From a virus: DNA of 32,967 bases. Of the stretch, positions 14,048-21,532 are shown one piece after another (position 1 is the first letter of the stretch; each line of letters opens with the position of its first letter). The stretch is taken from positions 1 through 32,967 of the IMG/VR virus record IMGVR_UViG_3300017917_003781; one strand, written 5' to 3'. The notes beneath the pieces are model-generated. The model did no database searches and was not told the origin of the DNA. It was given only the letters and a program-made list of their open reading frames with translations. A program made the position numbers and the translations under genes.

Positions 14048-15332
14048 GAGCGTTCCTTTAGATAGATTATATAATTTTTTGCACGACTTGTGCAATCGCG
14101 ATATCATAATTTATGGCTTCAAACCATATGGCTCAAAAAAATTGTCTGATCTACAATTTTACCTAACAGACAGTGTGCCCTGGTTATATGGGCACACAAC
14201 TCCTGCTATCATTTTCCATGATCAAGAACCTCTACAATTTGATTTGTACAGCGAACAAGACATTGGTGCCTTGGCATTCGAAAGATTCAATCAACAGGCT
14301 CATCCTGAAATGTTAGCACAATTGTCCCAAATGCACATAAGAGGAGTCACTAAAACTCCGTATTCTGGCTACGATATGATGATGTTGTGCCACAGCGAAA
14401 AAAACAGTGCAGAAGTTGAAAAATATCAGTCTCGACATTTTGTGCCTGTGTATTACTGGAGTCATGCACTTATCGCTCGAGATTGGTTTAGATTTGCCGA
14501 GCATGATCCTGTGTTAGAACATAAAAATATTCAACAAGATTTTTTAATATACAATCGTGCTTGGTCTGGTACTAGAGAATACCGACTTAAATTTGCAGAA
14601 CTATTGGTCGCCAATGATCTAGTGGACTGTTGCAAAACAAGTTTCAACCCAGTTGATTCAGGCACACATTATCAAAAACACAAATATCAAAATAAGCAAT
14701 TTTCAATTTCAACTGCACTAGAATCTTACCTGCCAATGAACACACATTCTTCTACAGCCAGTGCAGATTACAATCATGATGACTACAGCAGTATTGGAAT
14801 TGAGGTGGTTTTAGAAACACTGTTTGATGATCAACGAAATCACCTAACAGAAAAACTGTTACGGCCCATAGCGTGTGGAGTACCATTTATTGCAGTTGCT
14901 ACTCCAGGAAGTTTGGCGTATTTAAGAGATTATGGCTTTAAAACATTTAGTCCAATCTTAAACGAAGACTATGATCAAGAACCAGATGCTGTAAAACGAC
15001 TGCACATGATCATAGCAGAAATGCTCAGGATAACCAACTTAGATACTGATGACAAAACTGCACTATGGGAAAAACTTTACGAAATTGCCAGGTACAACAA
15101 AAAATGGTTTTTTTCGTCTACGTTTCATGAAATGATTGTTGAAGAGTACAAGTACAATTTAAATAGGGCACTTGATACTATGGACCAGCACCGAACTGGC
15201 CTATGGTATAAACGCTTGGGTGAGATTGCCAGTCTACATCCTGAGATGGGAAAATATTACAACAATCCCAAACCAGGTAGAACACAAAAAGACCTAGACG
15301 ACTTTTATGCCTGGATCAATCAGGGTTCTTGA
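14046..15332 (+). CDS. Glycosyltransferase-like protein (exostosin/GT-B C-terminal type)
   Basis: Up to 428 residues. The C-terminal half carries LTEKLLRPIACGVPFIAVATPGSLAYLRDYGFKTF, split here only for description: the TEK..RPI..G.PF..V..PG.L..LR..GF.TF pattern of many phage and algal-virus glycosyltransferases. The ATG at 14046 has no SD, and the promoter of the divergent gene lies inside the first 17 codons, so translation may begin downstream, for example at a TTG near 14079. The donor and acceptor are unknown; glycosylation of virion protein or host envelope is possible. Confidence 0.65.
   Translation: MSVPLDRLYNFLHDLCNRDIIIYGFKPYGSKKLSDLQFYLTDSVPWLYGHTTPAIIFHDQEPLQFDLYSEQDIGALAFERFNQQAHPEMLAQLSQMHIRGVTKTPYSGYDMMMLCHSEKNSAEVEKYQSRHFVPVYYWSHALIARDWFRFAEHDPVLEHKNIQQDFLIYNRAWSGTREYRLKFAELLVANDLVDCCKTSFNPVDSGTHYQKHKYQNKQFSISTALESYLPMNTHSSTASADYNHDDYSSIGIEVVLETLFDDQRNHLTEKLLRPIACGVPFIAVATPGSLAYLRDYGFKTFSPILNEDYDQEPDAVKRLHMIIAEMLRITNLDTDDKTALWEKLYEIARYNKKWFFSSTFHEMIVEEYKYNLNRALDTMDQHRTGLWYKRLGEIASLHPEMGKYYNNPKPGRTQKDLDDFYAWINQGS
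14066..14095 (-). promoter_or_regulatory. Promoter of the sugar dehydrogenase, with palindrome
   Basis: TTGCAC, 18-nt spacer, TATAAT on the minus strand, followed by AAGGA and the ATG at 14047. A perfect 6-bp inverted repeat TTGCAC-N5-GTGCAA (14079-14095) covers the -35 and could be a regulator site. Confidence 0.6.
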
Positions 15333-15675
15333 CAATCCAGTATTGCCAGTTTGAGTCAGGTGGATTATCTACATATTGATCTAATCGCATGGACATGTGC
15401 TGATAAAATGTATCCATCTCACCATTCCAGCAGCCAATGAGGGTGTGCAAGGCACTGCGACAAAATTCCCAATTCTGCTGTCTATATTGCTCTATCAACT
15501 GTTGATGTATGGCTTTGTTGGCTTCCAATCTTGGAAACTCTGCCAATGGCAAGTTATCAATCACGCAATAGGTTTTTACCAACTGCTCCGATGGCATCAA
15601 TTTGAATGTATCTAGTTCCAAAACAGTGTGAGTGTTACTCACTTGTTCTACTGCATCGCCAAATATTATGTTCAT
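15316..15675 (-). CDS. Small protein, unknown
   Basis: 119 residues from the ATG at 15675, which has AAGGA 7 nt upstream (a TTG two codons earlier is not needed). Soluble, acidic, with several Trp near the C-terminus and a SALHTLIGCWNGEMDTFYQHM stretch in which a Trp and acidic residues may be conserved. It overlaps the glycosyltransferase tail-to-tail by 17 nt and is divergent from the phosphoesterase. No family recognised. Confidence 0.55.
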   Translation of the reverse strand: MNIIFGDAVEQVSNTHTVLELDTFKLMPSEQLVKTYCVIDNLPLAEFPRLEANKAIHQQLIEQYRQQNWEFCRSALHTLIGCWNGEMDTFYQHMSMRLDQYVDNPPDSNWQYWIVKNPD

Positions 15676-15700
15676 GATCAATTCCTTTTAAATATGTATC

Positions 15701-16492
15701 ATGCAATTAGCATTTGATTTAATTTCTGATTTACACATTGATTCTTGGGATAGAGACTTTGATTGGACTGGACAGGCCACCAGTCCACACTGCATTGTTG
15801 TGGGCGATGTCTGCCAAAATAGACAATTGTTGTACAAAACTCTTACACATCTCGGTCAGTGTTATCAAGCCGTGTTTTATGTTGATGGCAACGACGAACA
15901 TGTGAGATCTATTGACAATCTTGGCACCAGTTATCGAGATTTGGCCAAGCAAATTGAGAAAATACCCAATGTGGTATATCTACAAGACAACGTTGTGGTA
16001 ATAAACGGTGTGGCTGTTTTGGGTACCAATGGCTGGTGGGGATTTGATTTTGACAGTTCTTTAGATCCAGAAGAAGTTAGAGATTGGTGGTGCGACCATA
16101 ATTCATTAACACCGGAACATTACACTGCTGTTCGTAGAGCCAGCACTACAGATGCCAATTACATGATTGCCAGTGTAAGACGTTTACAGACTCACCAAGA
16201 TGTAAAGAAAATTGTCATGGTCACACATACAGTGCCCATGCCCGAACTTATCAGTCACGATATTGATTTGGCCAACAAACTCAAATTCAATATCATGGGC
16301 AACAGACACATGCTGAATGCGTTAGATGTAGACACTGAACGCAAGATAGATACCTGGTGCTTTGGCCACTATCATGGCAAAGTTGACCAGTATCGAGATG
16401 GCGTCCGGTATGTGAACAACTGCCGCGGTCGCGGTAATACCACATGGTCACAATATGTGTACCATCCCTTGCGTGTGGTTGTGGATTATTGA
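15701..16492 (+). CDS. Calcineurin-like metallophosphoesterase
   Basis: 263 residues with the metallophosphoesterase set: SDLHID (Asp10, His12), VVGDV (Asp36), GNDEH in place of GNHE, VTHTVP and GHYHG. These bind two metals for phosphomonoester or diester hydrolysis. It is distinct from the PlcP protein (no IIDGW or ESCTALVEHH). The substrate is unknown. No SD is visible, and the 25-nt gap to the divergent gene leaves its promoter inside that gene. It overlaps clpS tail-to-tail by 7 nt. Confidence 0.8.
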   Translation: MQLAFDLISDLHIDSWDRDFDWTGQATSPHCIVVGDVCQNRQLLYKTLTHLGQCYQAVFYVDGNDEHVRSIDNLGTSYRDLAKQIEKIPNVVYLQDNVVVINGVAVLGTNGWWGFDFDSSLDPEEVRDWWCDHNSLTPEHYTAVRRASTTDANYMIASVRRLQTHQDVKKIVMVTHTVPMPELISHDIDLANKLKFNIMGNRHMLNALDVDTERKIDTWCFGHYHGKVDQYRDGVRYVNNCRGRGNTTWSQYVYHPLRVVVDY

Positions 16493-16797
16493 ATTGTTTC
16501 GGGTTCCAGTTTGATCTGGAGAGGATAGTTTTGTGCTCTAGCACTCACAGTGACTTCAACACCTTTTTGTTCGGCAATTTCATAAGGCAGCACCGCCACA
16601 CAAGCAGAGCCTTCTTCGTGAATGTCGATGGTGATTTGTTCTGCTGTTTCAGGGGTGTATTCAAAATATTCAACCAAACTTTCAACCACAAATTCCATCG
16701 AAGTTGTGTTGTCATTTAGGTAGACCACGCGAAACATAGGTGGCTCTTTAACGGCCTCTGATGGTTTGATTCGTGTGCGGGTATCGCTCTGTGCCAT
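16486..16797 (-). CDS. clpS: ClpS adaptor protein
   Basis: 103 residues, the usual length for ClpS. The P.FRVVYLNDN.TSMEFVVESL..YF segment and C-terminal AEQKGVEV match the N-degron adaptor that delivers proteins with Leu, Phe, Tyr or Trp N-termini to a Clp unfoldase. In E. coli it works with ClpA, yet this window encodes ClpX and ClpP, so it may serve host ClpAP or be adapted to another partner. It lies downstream of hsp20 behind a strong hairpin. Confidence 0.9.
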   Translation of the reverse strand: MAQSDTRTRIKPSEAVKEPPMFRVVYLNDNTTSMEFVVESLVEYFEYTPETAEQITIDIHEEGSACVAVLPYEIAEQKGVEVTVSARAQNYPLQIKLEPETIQ

Positions 16798-16823
16798 TTC
16801 TATTCCTTGTTTTGCTATACAAT

Positions 16824-16856
16824 CAGTGGCAGCACGATTGCTGCCACTGTATTTAC
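16824..16856 (-). promoter_or_regulatory. Hairpin with late-type GTAAATA upstream of clpS
   Basis: GTAAATA (16850-16856, minus strand) leads directly into a perfect 11-bp hairpin (16824-16834 with 16839-16849, loop of 4). There is no T tract, so it is not a standard terminator. The arrangement resembles the TATAAATA-hairpin pairs ahead of clpP and hsp20. Confidence 0.5.
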
Positions 16857-16865
16857 ACTATTATA

Positions 16866-17318
16866 TTAGGAAGTGTAGGTGATCGCAATGGTCTTTGGCT
16901 TGGCGTCTTCGGGCACTTCACGCTTTAGGTGAACGCTTAGGATACCAAGTTCAAGATGAGCATTGGTGATTTCCATGTGATCCGCAAGTTGAAACTCACG
17001 ACGGAAATCTCTATTGCTGATACCTTTGTGCAGGTAGTTTGGCACAACCTTTTCGCTGTCGGGCTGGTACTCTTTGCCTTCAATGATCAAGAACTTTTTG
17101 TCCTTGGTAACTGAAAGATTGTCCAATCCAAATCCGGCCACCGCAAGACTGATCATGTACTCATCATCATTGATTTGTACAATGTTGTAGGGTGGATAGT
17201 TTGTCGAGGACTGTTGAGCACTCACACGCATGAGTTCATCAAACATGTTATCGAAACCGATACCAAATTTGGTGATTGCGGGAAGGTCGAAACTACGAAG
17301 GGTAAGAGTTTTTGTCAT
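16866..17318 (-). CDS. hsp20: Small heat-shock protein Hsp20/IbpA-like
   Basis: 150 residues. The alpha-crystallin domain (about 40-140) starts with YPPYNIVQINDDEYMISLAVAGF and includes LIIEGKEY and GILSVHLKREVPE, closely like IbpA and the Hsp20 of T4-type cyanophages. It is an ATP-independent holdase that keeps unfolded proteins soluble, plausibly for virion protein folding or as a partner of the Clp system. AAGGAG precedes the ATG. A late promoter TATAAATA (17383-17390) lies 64 nt upstream. Confidence 0.93.
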   Translation of the reverse strand: MTKTLTLRSFDLPAITKFGIGFDNMFDELMRVSAQQSSTNYPPYNIVQINDDEYMISLAVAGFGLDNLSVTKDKKFLIIEGKEYQPDSEKVVPNYLHKGISNRDFRREFQLADHMEITNAHLELGILSVHLKREVPEDAKPKTIAITYTS

Positions 17319-17352
17319 TTGTTTTCTCCTTTAATAAGCAAGATGACTTTAA

Positions 17353-17378
17353 TGTAGACCCCACCATGGGCATCTACA
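17353..17378 (-). other. Leader hairpin of hsp20
   Basis: TGTAGA (17353-17358) pairs with TCTACA (17373-17378), with an inner CCC/GGG step. It begins 4 nt after the late promoter, so it would sit at the very 5' end of the hsp20 mRNA and may stabilise it. Confidence 0.45.
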
Positions 17379-17382
17379 AGTG

Positions 17383-17390
17383 TATTTATA
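17383..17390 (-). promoter_or_regulatory. T4-like late promoter for hsp20
   Basis: TATAAATA on the minus strand, in the gap between the 82-residue gene and hsp20. The predicted start falls at the beginning of the leader hairpin. Confidence 0.55.
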
Positions 17391-17400
17391 CAGGAAATCT

Positions 17401-17649
17401 CTAATGTTGTCTAGTTTTCATTGGCTCAATCAGTCGGTATTCGAGCCACTTGTGTTGGGAGGCGTTCCACGTCATTGCAAAATAAGTGTAGAGTTTGTCG
17501 TCATCAAAAGTCACACGATGTTTGAGTTTTATTGTTTTTTCCGTGTACTTGATTCGATCATTTTGATTGGCCCATTTTACCAAATGGTATCTAATCAACA
17601 GCAAATTTGAAGAGGCTTGCTCTTGATCAAGTTCAAATTCAATGTACAT
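17401..17649 (-). CDS. Small conserved-looking phage protein, unknown
   Basis: 82 residues, beginning MYIEFELDQEQ and holding the stretch HRVTFDDDKLYTYFAMTW; it looks like a short alpha/beta protein. Its ATG overlaps the bS21 stop as TGATG, so it is coupled to the clpX-bS21 operon. I have the impression that similar proteins occur in T4-type phages but cannot name a family or a function. Confidence 0.6.
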   Translation of the reverse strand: MYIEFELDQEQASSNLLLIRYHLVKWANQNDRIKYTEKTIKLKHRVTFDDDKLYTYFAMTWNASQHKWLEYRLIEPMKTRQH

Positions 17650-17873
17650 CAGTACAGTTTTTTGGGCAGTGCTTGATCAGCCAATTGTCTGCGCCAGCGA
17701 TTTCGGGCAGCACTGCGTTTGAGTTTTCGAGCAGTAGTAGGTTTGGTGTAGAATTCACGATCACGTAAATCGTTAAGAATGCCCGACGTTTGAATTTTTT
17801 TCTTGAATTTGCGCAGGGCTTTTTCTACATTGCCATCAGCGACTAATACCGATCTTCCTCGCAATTTGTTCAT
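17649..17873 (-). CDS. rpsU: Ribosomal protein bS21
   Basis: 74 residues, the normal size for bS21. It shows the family pattern ADGNVEKALRKFKKKIQTSGIL, KPTTARKLKR and an Arg/Lys-rich C-terminus. bS21 sits on the 30S platform near the anti-Shine-Dalgarno end of 16S rRNA and helps initiation. Phage copies are known from large phages and may bias host ribosomes toward phage mRNA. The start lies inside the clpX end (38-nt overlap), giving tight coupling, and the stop overlaps the next start. Confidence 0.93.
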   Translation of the reverse strand: MNKLRGRSVLVADGNVEKALRKFKKKIQTSGILNDLRDREFYTKPTTARKLKRSAARNRWRRQLADQALPKKLY

Positions 17874-19068
17874 TGGGTGCCTTTAATTCTGTAGGAGTAT
17901 TTACCAGGTCGGTTGTGATTTGCACTTGGTCAATGCCTTGCTCTTTGTAAAGAGCCAAATTAAACATGTGTGGCAATAGCACTCGTTCAAGTTCGCTGTG
18001 CAAACCGCGAGCACCTGTTTTGTTTTTTAAGGTGTTTTTGGCCACTTGTTCCAGTGCAGATTTATCAAAGTCCAACGCAATTTGATCTTGTGCAAACAAC
18101 CACTGGTATTGCTCTACATAACTGTGTTTGATTTCTGTAAGGATGGAAATCAAATCTTCCAGTGCCAGTTCGTTGAGTGCAACCCAACTTGGAAATCTGC
18201 CCACAAATTCTGGTATCATACCAAATTTAACCAAGTCATCAGGGGTGACTTGATCTAGATCACCTGCACGATCAACCGACACTTCGGCCTGAAATCCAAT
18301 GGAGGTTCCACGAAGCCTAGTCTTCACAATATTATCCAGCCCTACAAATGCACCACCGGCAATGAACAAAATGTTGGTGGTATCAATTTCCACAGTTTCG
18401 CCATTGGGGTGTTTGCGTCCTCCGGTGGGTGTGATGCGGCATTTGGTGCCTTCTACCAATTTCAGCAGGGCCTGTTGCACGCCTTCACCTGATACATCTC
18501 GGGTGATGCTTTGACTTTCTGAGCGTCTGCTGATCTTGTCAATTTCATCCACAAACACAATACCTTGCTGTGTTTTTTCAACGTCGTTGCCTGATGCTGT
18601 GTACAAGCGACTAATCAAACTTTCAACATCATCGCCTACATATCCTGCTTCGGTCAAACTGGTAGCATCAGCAATCACAAAAGGCACGTCAAGATATCTT
18701 GCTACTGATCTTGCCAGCAGTGTTTTGCCTGATCCAGTGGGACCCAGCATGAGAATATTGACTTTTTCAATTTCAGTATTTTTGTCCTGATTGCGTATGC
18801 GTTTGTAGTGGTTGGCAATAGCCACACTCAATACCATTTTGGCTCGATCTTGCCCTATAACATATTGATTGAGATGTTTTAGGATTTCTCTTGGATCAAG
18901 ACTGACATTTTCTACTGCCTTTACTGCTGGATCATCTACCAAGAGTGTTTGGCAAAGTTCCACACATTCGTTGCAGATAGCAACATTTTCACCTACTATG
19001 AGTTTGACCACTGCATCTTTGTGCTTGCCACAAAAACTACAGTTATCAAGGGTTTCAGTTTGTTTCAT
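17836..19068 (-). CDS. clpX: ClpX, AAA+ unfoldase of ClpXP
   Basis: 410 residues, complete. The N-terminal zinc domain has Cys10, Cys13, Cys32 and Cys35. Next come Walker A GPTGSGKT (109-116), the pore loop GYVG (142-145), Walker B VFVDEID (171-177), the RKH loop (218-220), the IGF ClpP-docking loop (257-259), the arginine finger in IPEFVGRF and sensor-2 GARGL. All parts for unfolding, translocation and ClpP docking are intact. With the phage clpP it can plausibly form a complete protease. Its ATG overlaps the upstream stop as ATGA, and bS21 starts inside its end. Confidence 0.95.
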   Translation of the reverse strand: MKQTETLDNCSFCGKHKDAVVKLIVGENVAICNECVELCQTLLVDDPAVKAVENVSLDPREILKHLNQYVIGQDRAKMVLSVAIANHYKRIRNQDKNTEIEKVNILMLGPTGSGKTLLARSVARYLDVPFVIADATSLTEAGYVGDDVESLISRLYTASGNDVEKTQQGIVFVDEIDKISRRSESQSITRDVSGEGVQQALLKLVEGTKCRITPTGGRKHPNGETVEIDTTNILFIAGGAFVGLDNIVKTRLRGTSIGFQAEVSVDRAGDLDQVTPDDLVKFGMIPEFVGRFPSWVALNELALEDLISILTEIKHSYVEQYQWLFAQDQIALDFDKSALEQVAKNTLKNKTGARGLHSELERVLLPHMFNLALYKEQGIDQVQITTDLVNTPTELKAPNEQIARKIGISR

Positions 19069-20525
19069 GCGTTGTTATTGGTTTGGTTAAGGCGCTCAGC
19101 CACTTGTTCTCTCTCAATATCACTCAACAAATCTGGATCATATTCACCAGTGGAGATTTTGTTTATGAGATGATCAATGTATGCTGTGTCGTAAGTATAG
19201 TTATCTGTAGAATTTTTGTCAATAATAATCCACTCGTCTCCGTTGAACTTATACAACTGACTGGGCATGCGATCTGTTTTTACAAAAGTATCTCCGCGAT
19301 TGGGCGCCGCAGGAAATTCTCTTCCAAAACTGGTTTGGGTGTATTTTGGATCATTCCACGGCAATCGATCAATGTGGCCGCGGGCCAGTTTGGCTCTTTG
19401 TGCTTTAATTGTGTCATCGGGATTGGCGGCTTTCCAAGCCTTAATTGCTGCTTTTTCGGATTCAGTGATATCTGCATTCAATACCTCAACTTCTTCCGCA
19501 GTCCATGGGCGTGGTTCTACACTAGGTATTTGCTCTGGAGGCACGATGGCCATTGCGGCTTGATCTTCTTTGATAGGATCTGGCGCTACCATGGGTTTGA
19601 GATTTCCAAAATGCACAAACGGTCGGGCCAAATATGGATAGCGTTCATGCCACGGACGTTCATCTTTGGGGTGCTCCACACTGGCCTGAATCTGCTCCAC
19701 TTGTTGTTCAGAGAGTGGACCATCGTCTGGTTCATACTGAGGCTCGTCGTGTACAAATCCTCCGGTGCCTTGTCTTGCCCATTCAAACTGTTTGTTGGCT
19801 GCTAGGATCAGTGTGAGTGCCAATGGGTCAAACACCAACACAATCATTATGATCATCCAACGCACTGCTCGTTCCAACAAATTGGCATCAGGGTTGTCTC
19901 CGTAGAGCAATGCCGCAATATATTTTATTGGCCCTACTTCTGCTTCAACTTTGCGTACCTCGGCAGCAATAGGCGCACGGGCATCGCTAAGTTCCGCGAT
20001 AGACTTCTGCGACTGTGTGATTTCGGCCTGAAGTCTAGCACGTTCCTTCTGCTGGGAGCGACGTAGAGCCACTGCTTTGTCGGCACCTTTTTCATCTGTT
20101 GAGCGGCCCAATACTTGATCCACTCCTTCATCCATCTGTTTAAGTGCCTTACGGTTTGCTTCTATATTCTCTTTTTCAGTACGAATCTTTTCATCATATA
20201 TGGCAATCTTGCTGGTGACATCACCTGACACCAGGCTTTGATCCGAATGTGCCTTTGATAGGTATCCGAAGATACCCATGGAGGTCAGGATCATGAGAAA
20301 TGCCACTGCTGGTATCAAATACAGTTTGAACACAATACCGGCACGCCGCCAGTTGTTGTGCAACCATACGGTGGCAACAATTTTGCCCAATTCCAATGAA
20401 CCGCCCATGATGATCACAGGTATGGTGGCTGCTGAAAATATCGCAACCAAGCCGGCTACTGAATAATAAGCAGCCACGGCGCTTAATAGTAATGCGGTGG
20501 CTAAAATTCCAAGTCCAAATATCAT
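19065..20525 (-). CDS. Multi-pass membrane protein with coiled coil
   Basis: 486 residues. Membrane helices at about 3-25, 28-50 and 68-90 are followed by a long charged coiled coil (about 105-190), another helix at about 222-245 and a large acidic, Pro-rich cytoplasmic-type tail to 486. I recognise no domain, though proteins of this shape are common in T4-type phages. It lies directly before clpX in one operon (ATGA overlap), so it may be a partner or substrate of ClpXP, or simply a co-transcribed envelope protein. Confidence 0.65.
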   Translation of the reverse strand: MIFGLGILATALLLSAVAAYYSVAGLVAIFSAATIPVIIMGGSLELGKIVATVWLHNNWRRAGIVFKLYLIPAVAFLMILTSMGIFGYLSKAHSDQSLVSGDVTSKIAIYDEKIRTEKENIEANRKALKQMDEGVDQVLGRSTDEKGADKAVALRRSQQKERARLQAEITQSQKSIAELSDARAPIAAEVRKVEAEVGPIKYIAALLYGDNPDANLLERAVRWMIIMIVLVFDPLALTLILAANKQFEWARQGTGGFVHDEPQYEPDDGPLSEQQVEQIQASVEHPKDERPWHERYPYLARPFVHFGNLKPMVAPDPIKEDQAAMAIVPPEQIPSVEPRPWTAEEVEVLNADITESEKAAIKAWKAANPDDTIKAQRAKLARGHIDRLPWNDPKYTQTSFGREFPAAPNRGDTFVKTDRMPSQLYKFNGDEWIIIDKNSTDNYTYDTAYIDHLINKISTGEYDPDLLSDIEREQVAERLNQTNNNA

Positions 20526-20530
20526 AAAAT

Positions 20531-20854
20531 TTATTTACCGGGTGGTGCCGTGGAGATTACCGCATGCTTTACTGCCACCCATGTGGCAAAGGTCTTGTCT
20601 GGTACATCGAACCAAACTGGCACTGTTTGCGTGGGGTTCAACCCCCAAAGATTGTTGTGTTCCAATCTGCGTCTGACTCTGCTTTGAGTGCGCCAGTCGT
20701 TGCCAAACATCTTCCTTGCTTCGTTCATAATTGCATACCATTCTTTGGTAGAGTGCAATTGAAACCAAATACGGTGCATGACCAAAGGCGTTACTTTAAG
20801 TGAGTCAAGTGACTCAGGGATACTCAACGCAGAGCCCTCAATTTTGACAGTCAT
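20531..20854 (-). CDS. Small protein, unknown; first gene of the clpX operon
   Basis: 107 residues from the ATG at 20854 (AAGG seven bases upstream); a longer in-frame start at 20938 would run into the structured leader. Soluble, with MHRIWFQLHSTKEWYAIMNEARKMFG in the middle and a Pro/Gly C-terminus. It sits 5 nt ahead of the membrane protein gene. No family recognised. Confidence 0.55.
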   Translation of the reverse strand: MTVKIEGSALSIPESLDSLKVTPLVMHRIWFQLHSTKEWYAIMNEARKMFGNDWRTQSRVRRRLEHNNLWGLNPTQTVPVWFDVPDKTFATWVAVKHAVISTAPPGK

Positions 20855-20970
20855 TTCTAACCTTTCTAGATTTACCCTCTCGGCATACACCCAGGGTACC
20901 AGCCTGGGTTTTGATCCTAAGATCGAGGTCCTTGTCACAACCTACAGGATTTACGTCCACATGCCACGGT
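20855..20970 (-). other. Structured 5' leader of the clpX-bS21 operon
   Basis: No gene is seen here. The minus-strand RNA could form several hairpins: ACCCAGG with CCTGGGT (20889-20909 region), GATCTTAGGATC, and an outer pairing of GGCATGT with GTATGCC that would close about 80 nt into one domain. It lies directly between the 69-nt RNA/terminator and the first gene. It may regulate translation or stability; no known riboswitch class is recognised. Confidence 0.4.
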
Positions 20971-21008
20971 AAAAAAGCAGGCCCGGGTTATCGATTCACC
21001 CTGCTTTT
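20971..21008 (-). terminator. Strong intrinsic terminator
   Basis: A 9-bp perfect stem (20973-20981 with 21000-21008), an inner GGGT/ACCC pairing within the 18-nt loop, and TTTTTT on the minus strand. It could end both the ligase operon transcript and the short RNA from 21039. Confidence 0.8.
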
Positions 21009-21039
21009 CCATTAGACAACCCAACCTCTTTGATCATGC
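20971..21039 (-). ncRNA. Candidate ~69-nt RNA or leader peptide with attenuator
   Basis: A consensus promoter (21046-21074) would start RNA near 21039. An intrinsic terminator (stem AAAAGCAGG/CCTGCTTTT, 20973-21008, then T6 to 20971) would end it. The RNA contains a 13-codon frame (ATG 21037, TGA 20996-20998; MIKEVGLSNGKAG) whose last codons lie in the terminator stem. It could be a small RNA or an attenuator for the clpX operon. A GCAGG near the 5' end could compete with the same sequence in the stem. Confidence 0.45.
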
Positions 21040-21045
21040 CCTGCA

Positions 21046-21074
21046 ATTATAACAACACTCAACGTCATTGTCAA
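21046..21074 (-). promoter_or_regulatory. Consensus sigma70 promoter upstream of the short RNA
   Basis: TTGACA, 17-nt spacer, TATAAT with an extended -10 TG: both hexamers are perfect. It overlaps the stop codon of the 153-residue gene. The only element before the terminator is the short RNA. Confidence 0.85.
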
Positions 21075-21532
21075 GTGTTTTGTTTTTGTTTGACAAGATT
21101 GCACACAGTTTGAAACTGCTCATAAGCATCACGCACAGCCGGATGAGTCATCAACTGTTCTGCTTCATCTTGCAAGGCACGTATGCCTGCTTCTGCAATA
21201 TCTCTGGCACTGTTGATGTTAAGTGTAGCAAGGTCGTCGCCAAATTCTTTGGCCAACTTTTGCCACGCCTTTAATTGTCTTTGAGTCAAAGGTGTGCGAT
21301 GCGGACGCATTTCACTTGCTTTACGAATTGCATCACACATGGCATCTTCGGCAACACGGCCAGCCGCAATCAATGCCGCATGGTTAGGATTGATATTGTA
21401 TCTGCGACTTTGGCCGCCTGGATAACACATCACAATATGTGTGCCTTTGCTAAAACTATCTACCCATTCTTGGTTGTATTCAGCCACAGGTGCATACCTG
21501 CGACCTACTTTTTCGTAAAAGATTTTATTCAT
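21071..21532 (-). CDS. Conserved-looking phage protein, unknown
   Basis: 153 residues from the ATG at 21532, which has GGAG five bases upstream (a start eight codons earlier is less likely). Begins MNKIFYEKVGRRYAPVAEY, with MCYPGGQSRRY, GRVAEDAMCDAIRKASEM, and a helical, Ala-rich C-terminal half. It reminds me of phage proteins of unknown role; no catalytic motif is obvious. It overlaps the lipoprotein end by 8 nt and is the last gene of the long operon from 25863. Confidence 0.6.
   Translation of the reverse strand: MNKIFYEKVGRRYAPVAEYNQEWVDSFSKGTHIVMCYPGGQSRRYNINPNHAALIAAGRVAEDAMCDAIRKASEMRPHRTPLTQRQLKAWQKLAKEFGDDLATLNINSARDIAEAGIRALQDEAEQLMTHPAVRDAYEQFQTVCNLVKQKQNT

Noticed and set aside
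20889-20965. Second tRNA-like fold closed by GGCATGT/GTATGCC
   Set aside because: The closing stem has seven pairs, but the inner hairpins lack TTCRA and anticodon features; recorded as a structured leader only.
20971-21039. Possible tRNA gene (a D-arm-like TGTCTAATGG stretch and a hairpin)
   Set aside because: No anticodon arm with T33 and no T-arm could be folded. The 3' half is a classical terminator with T6, so a short RNA or leader fits better.
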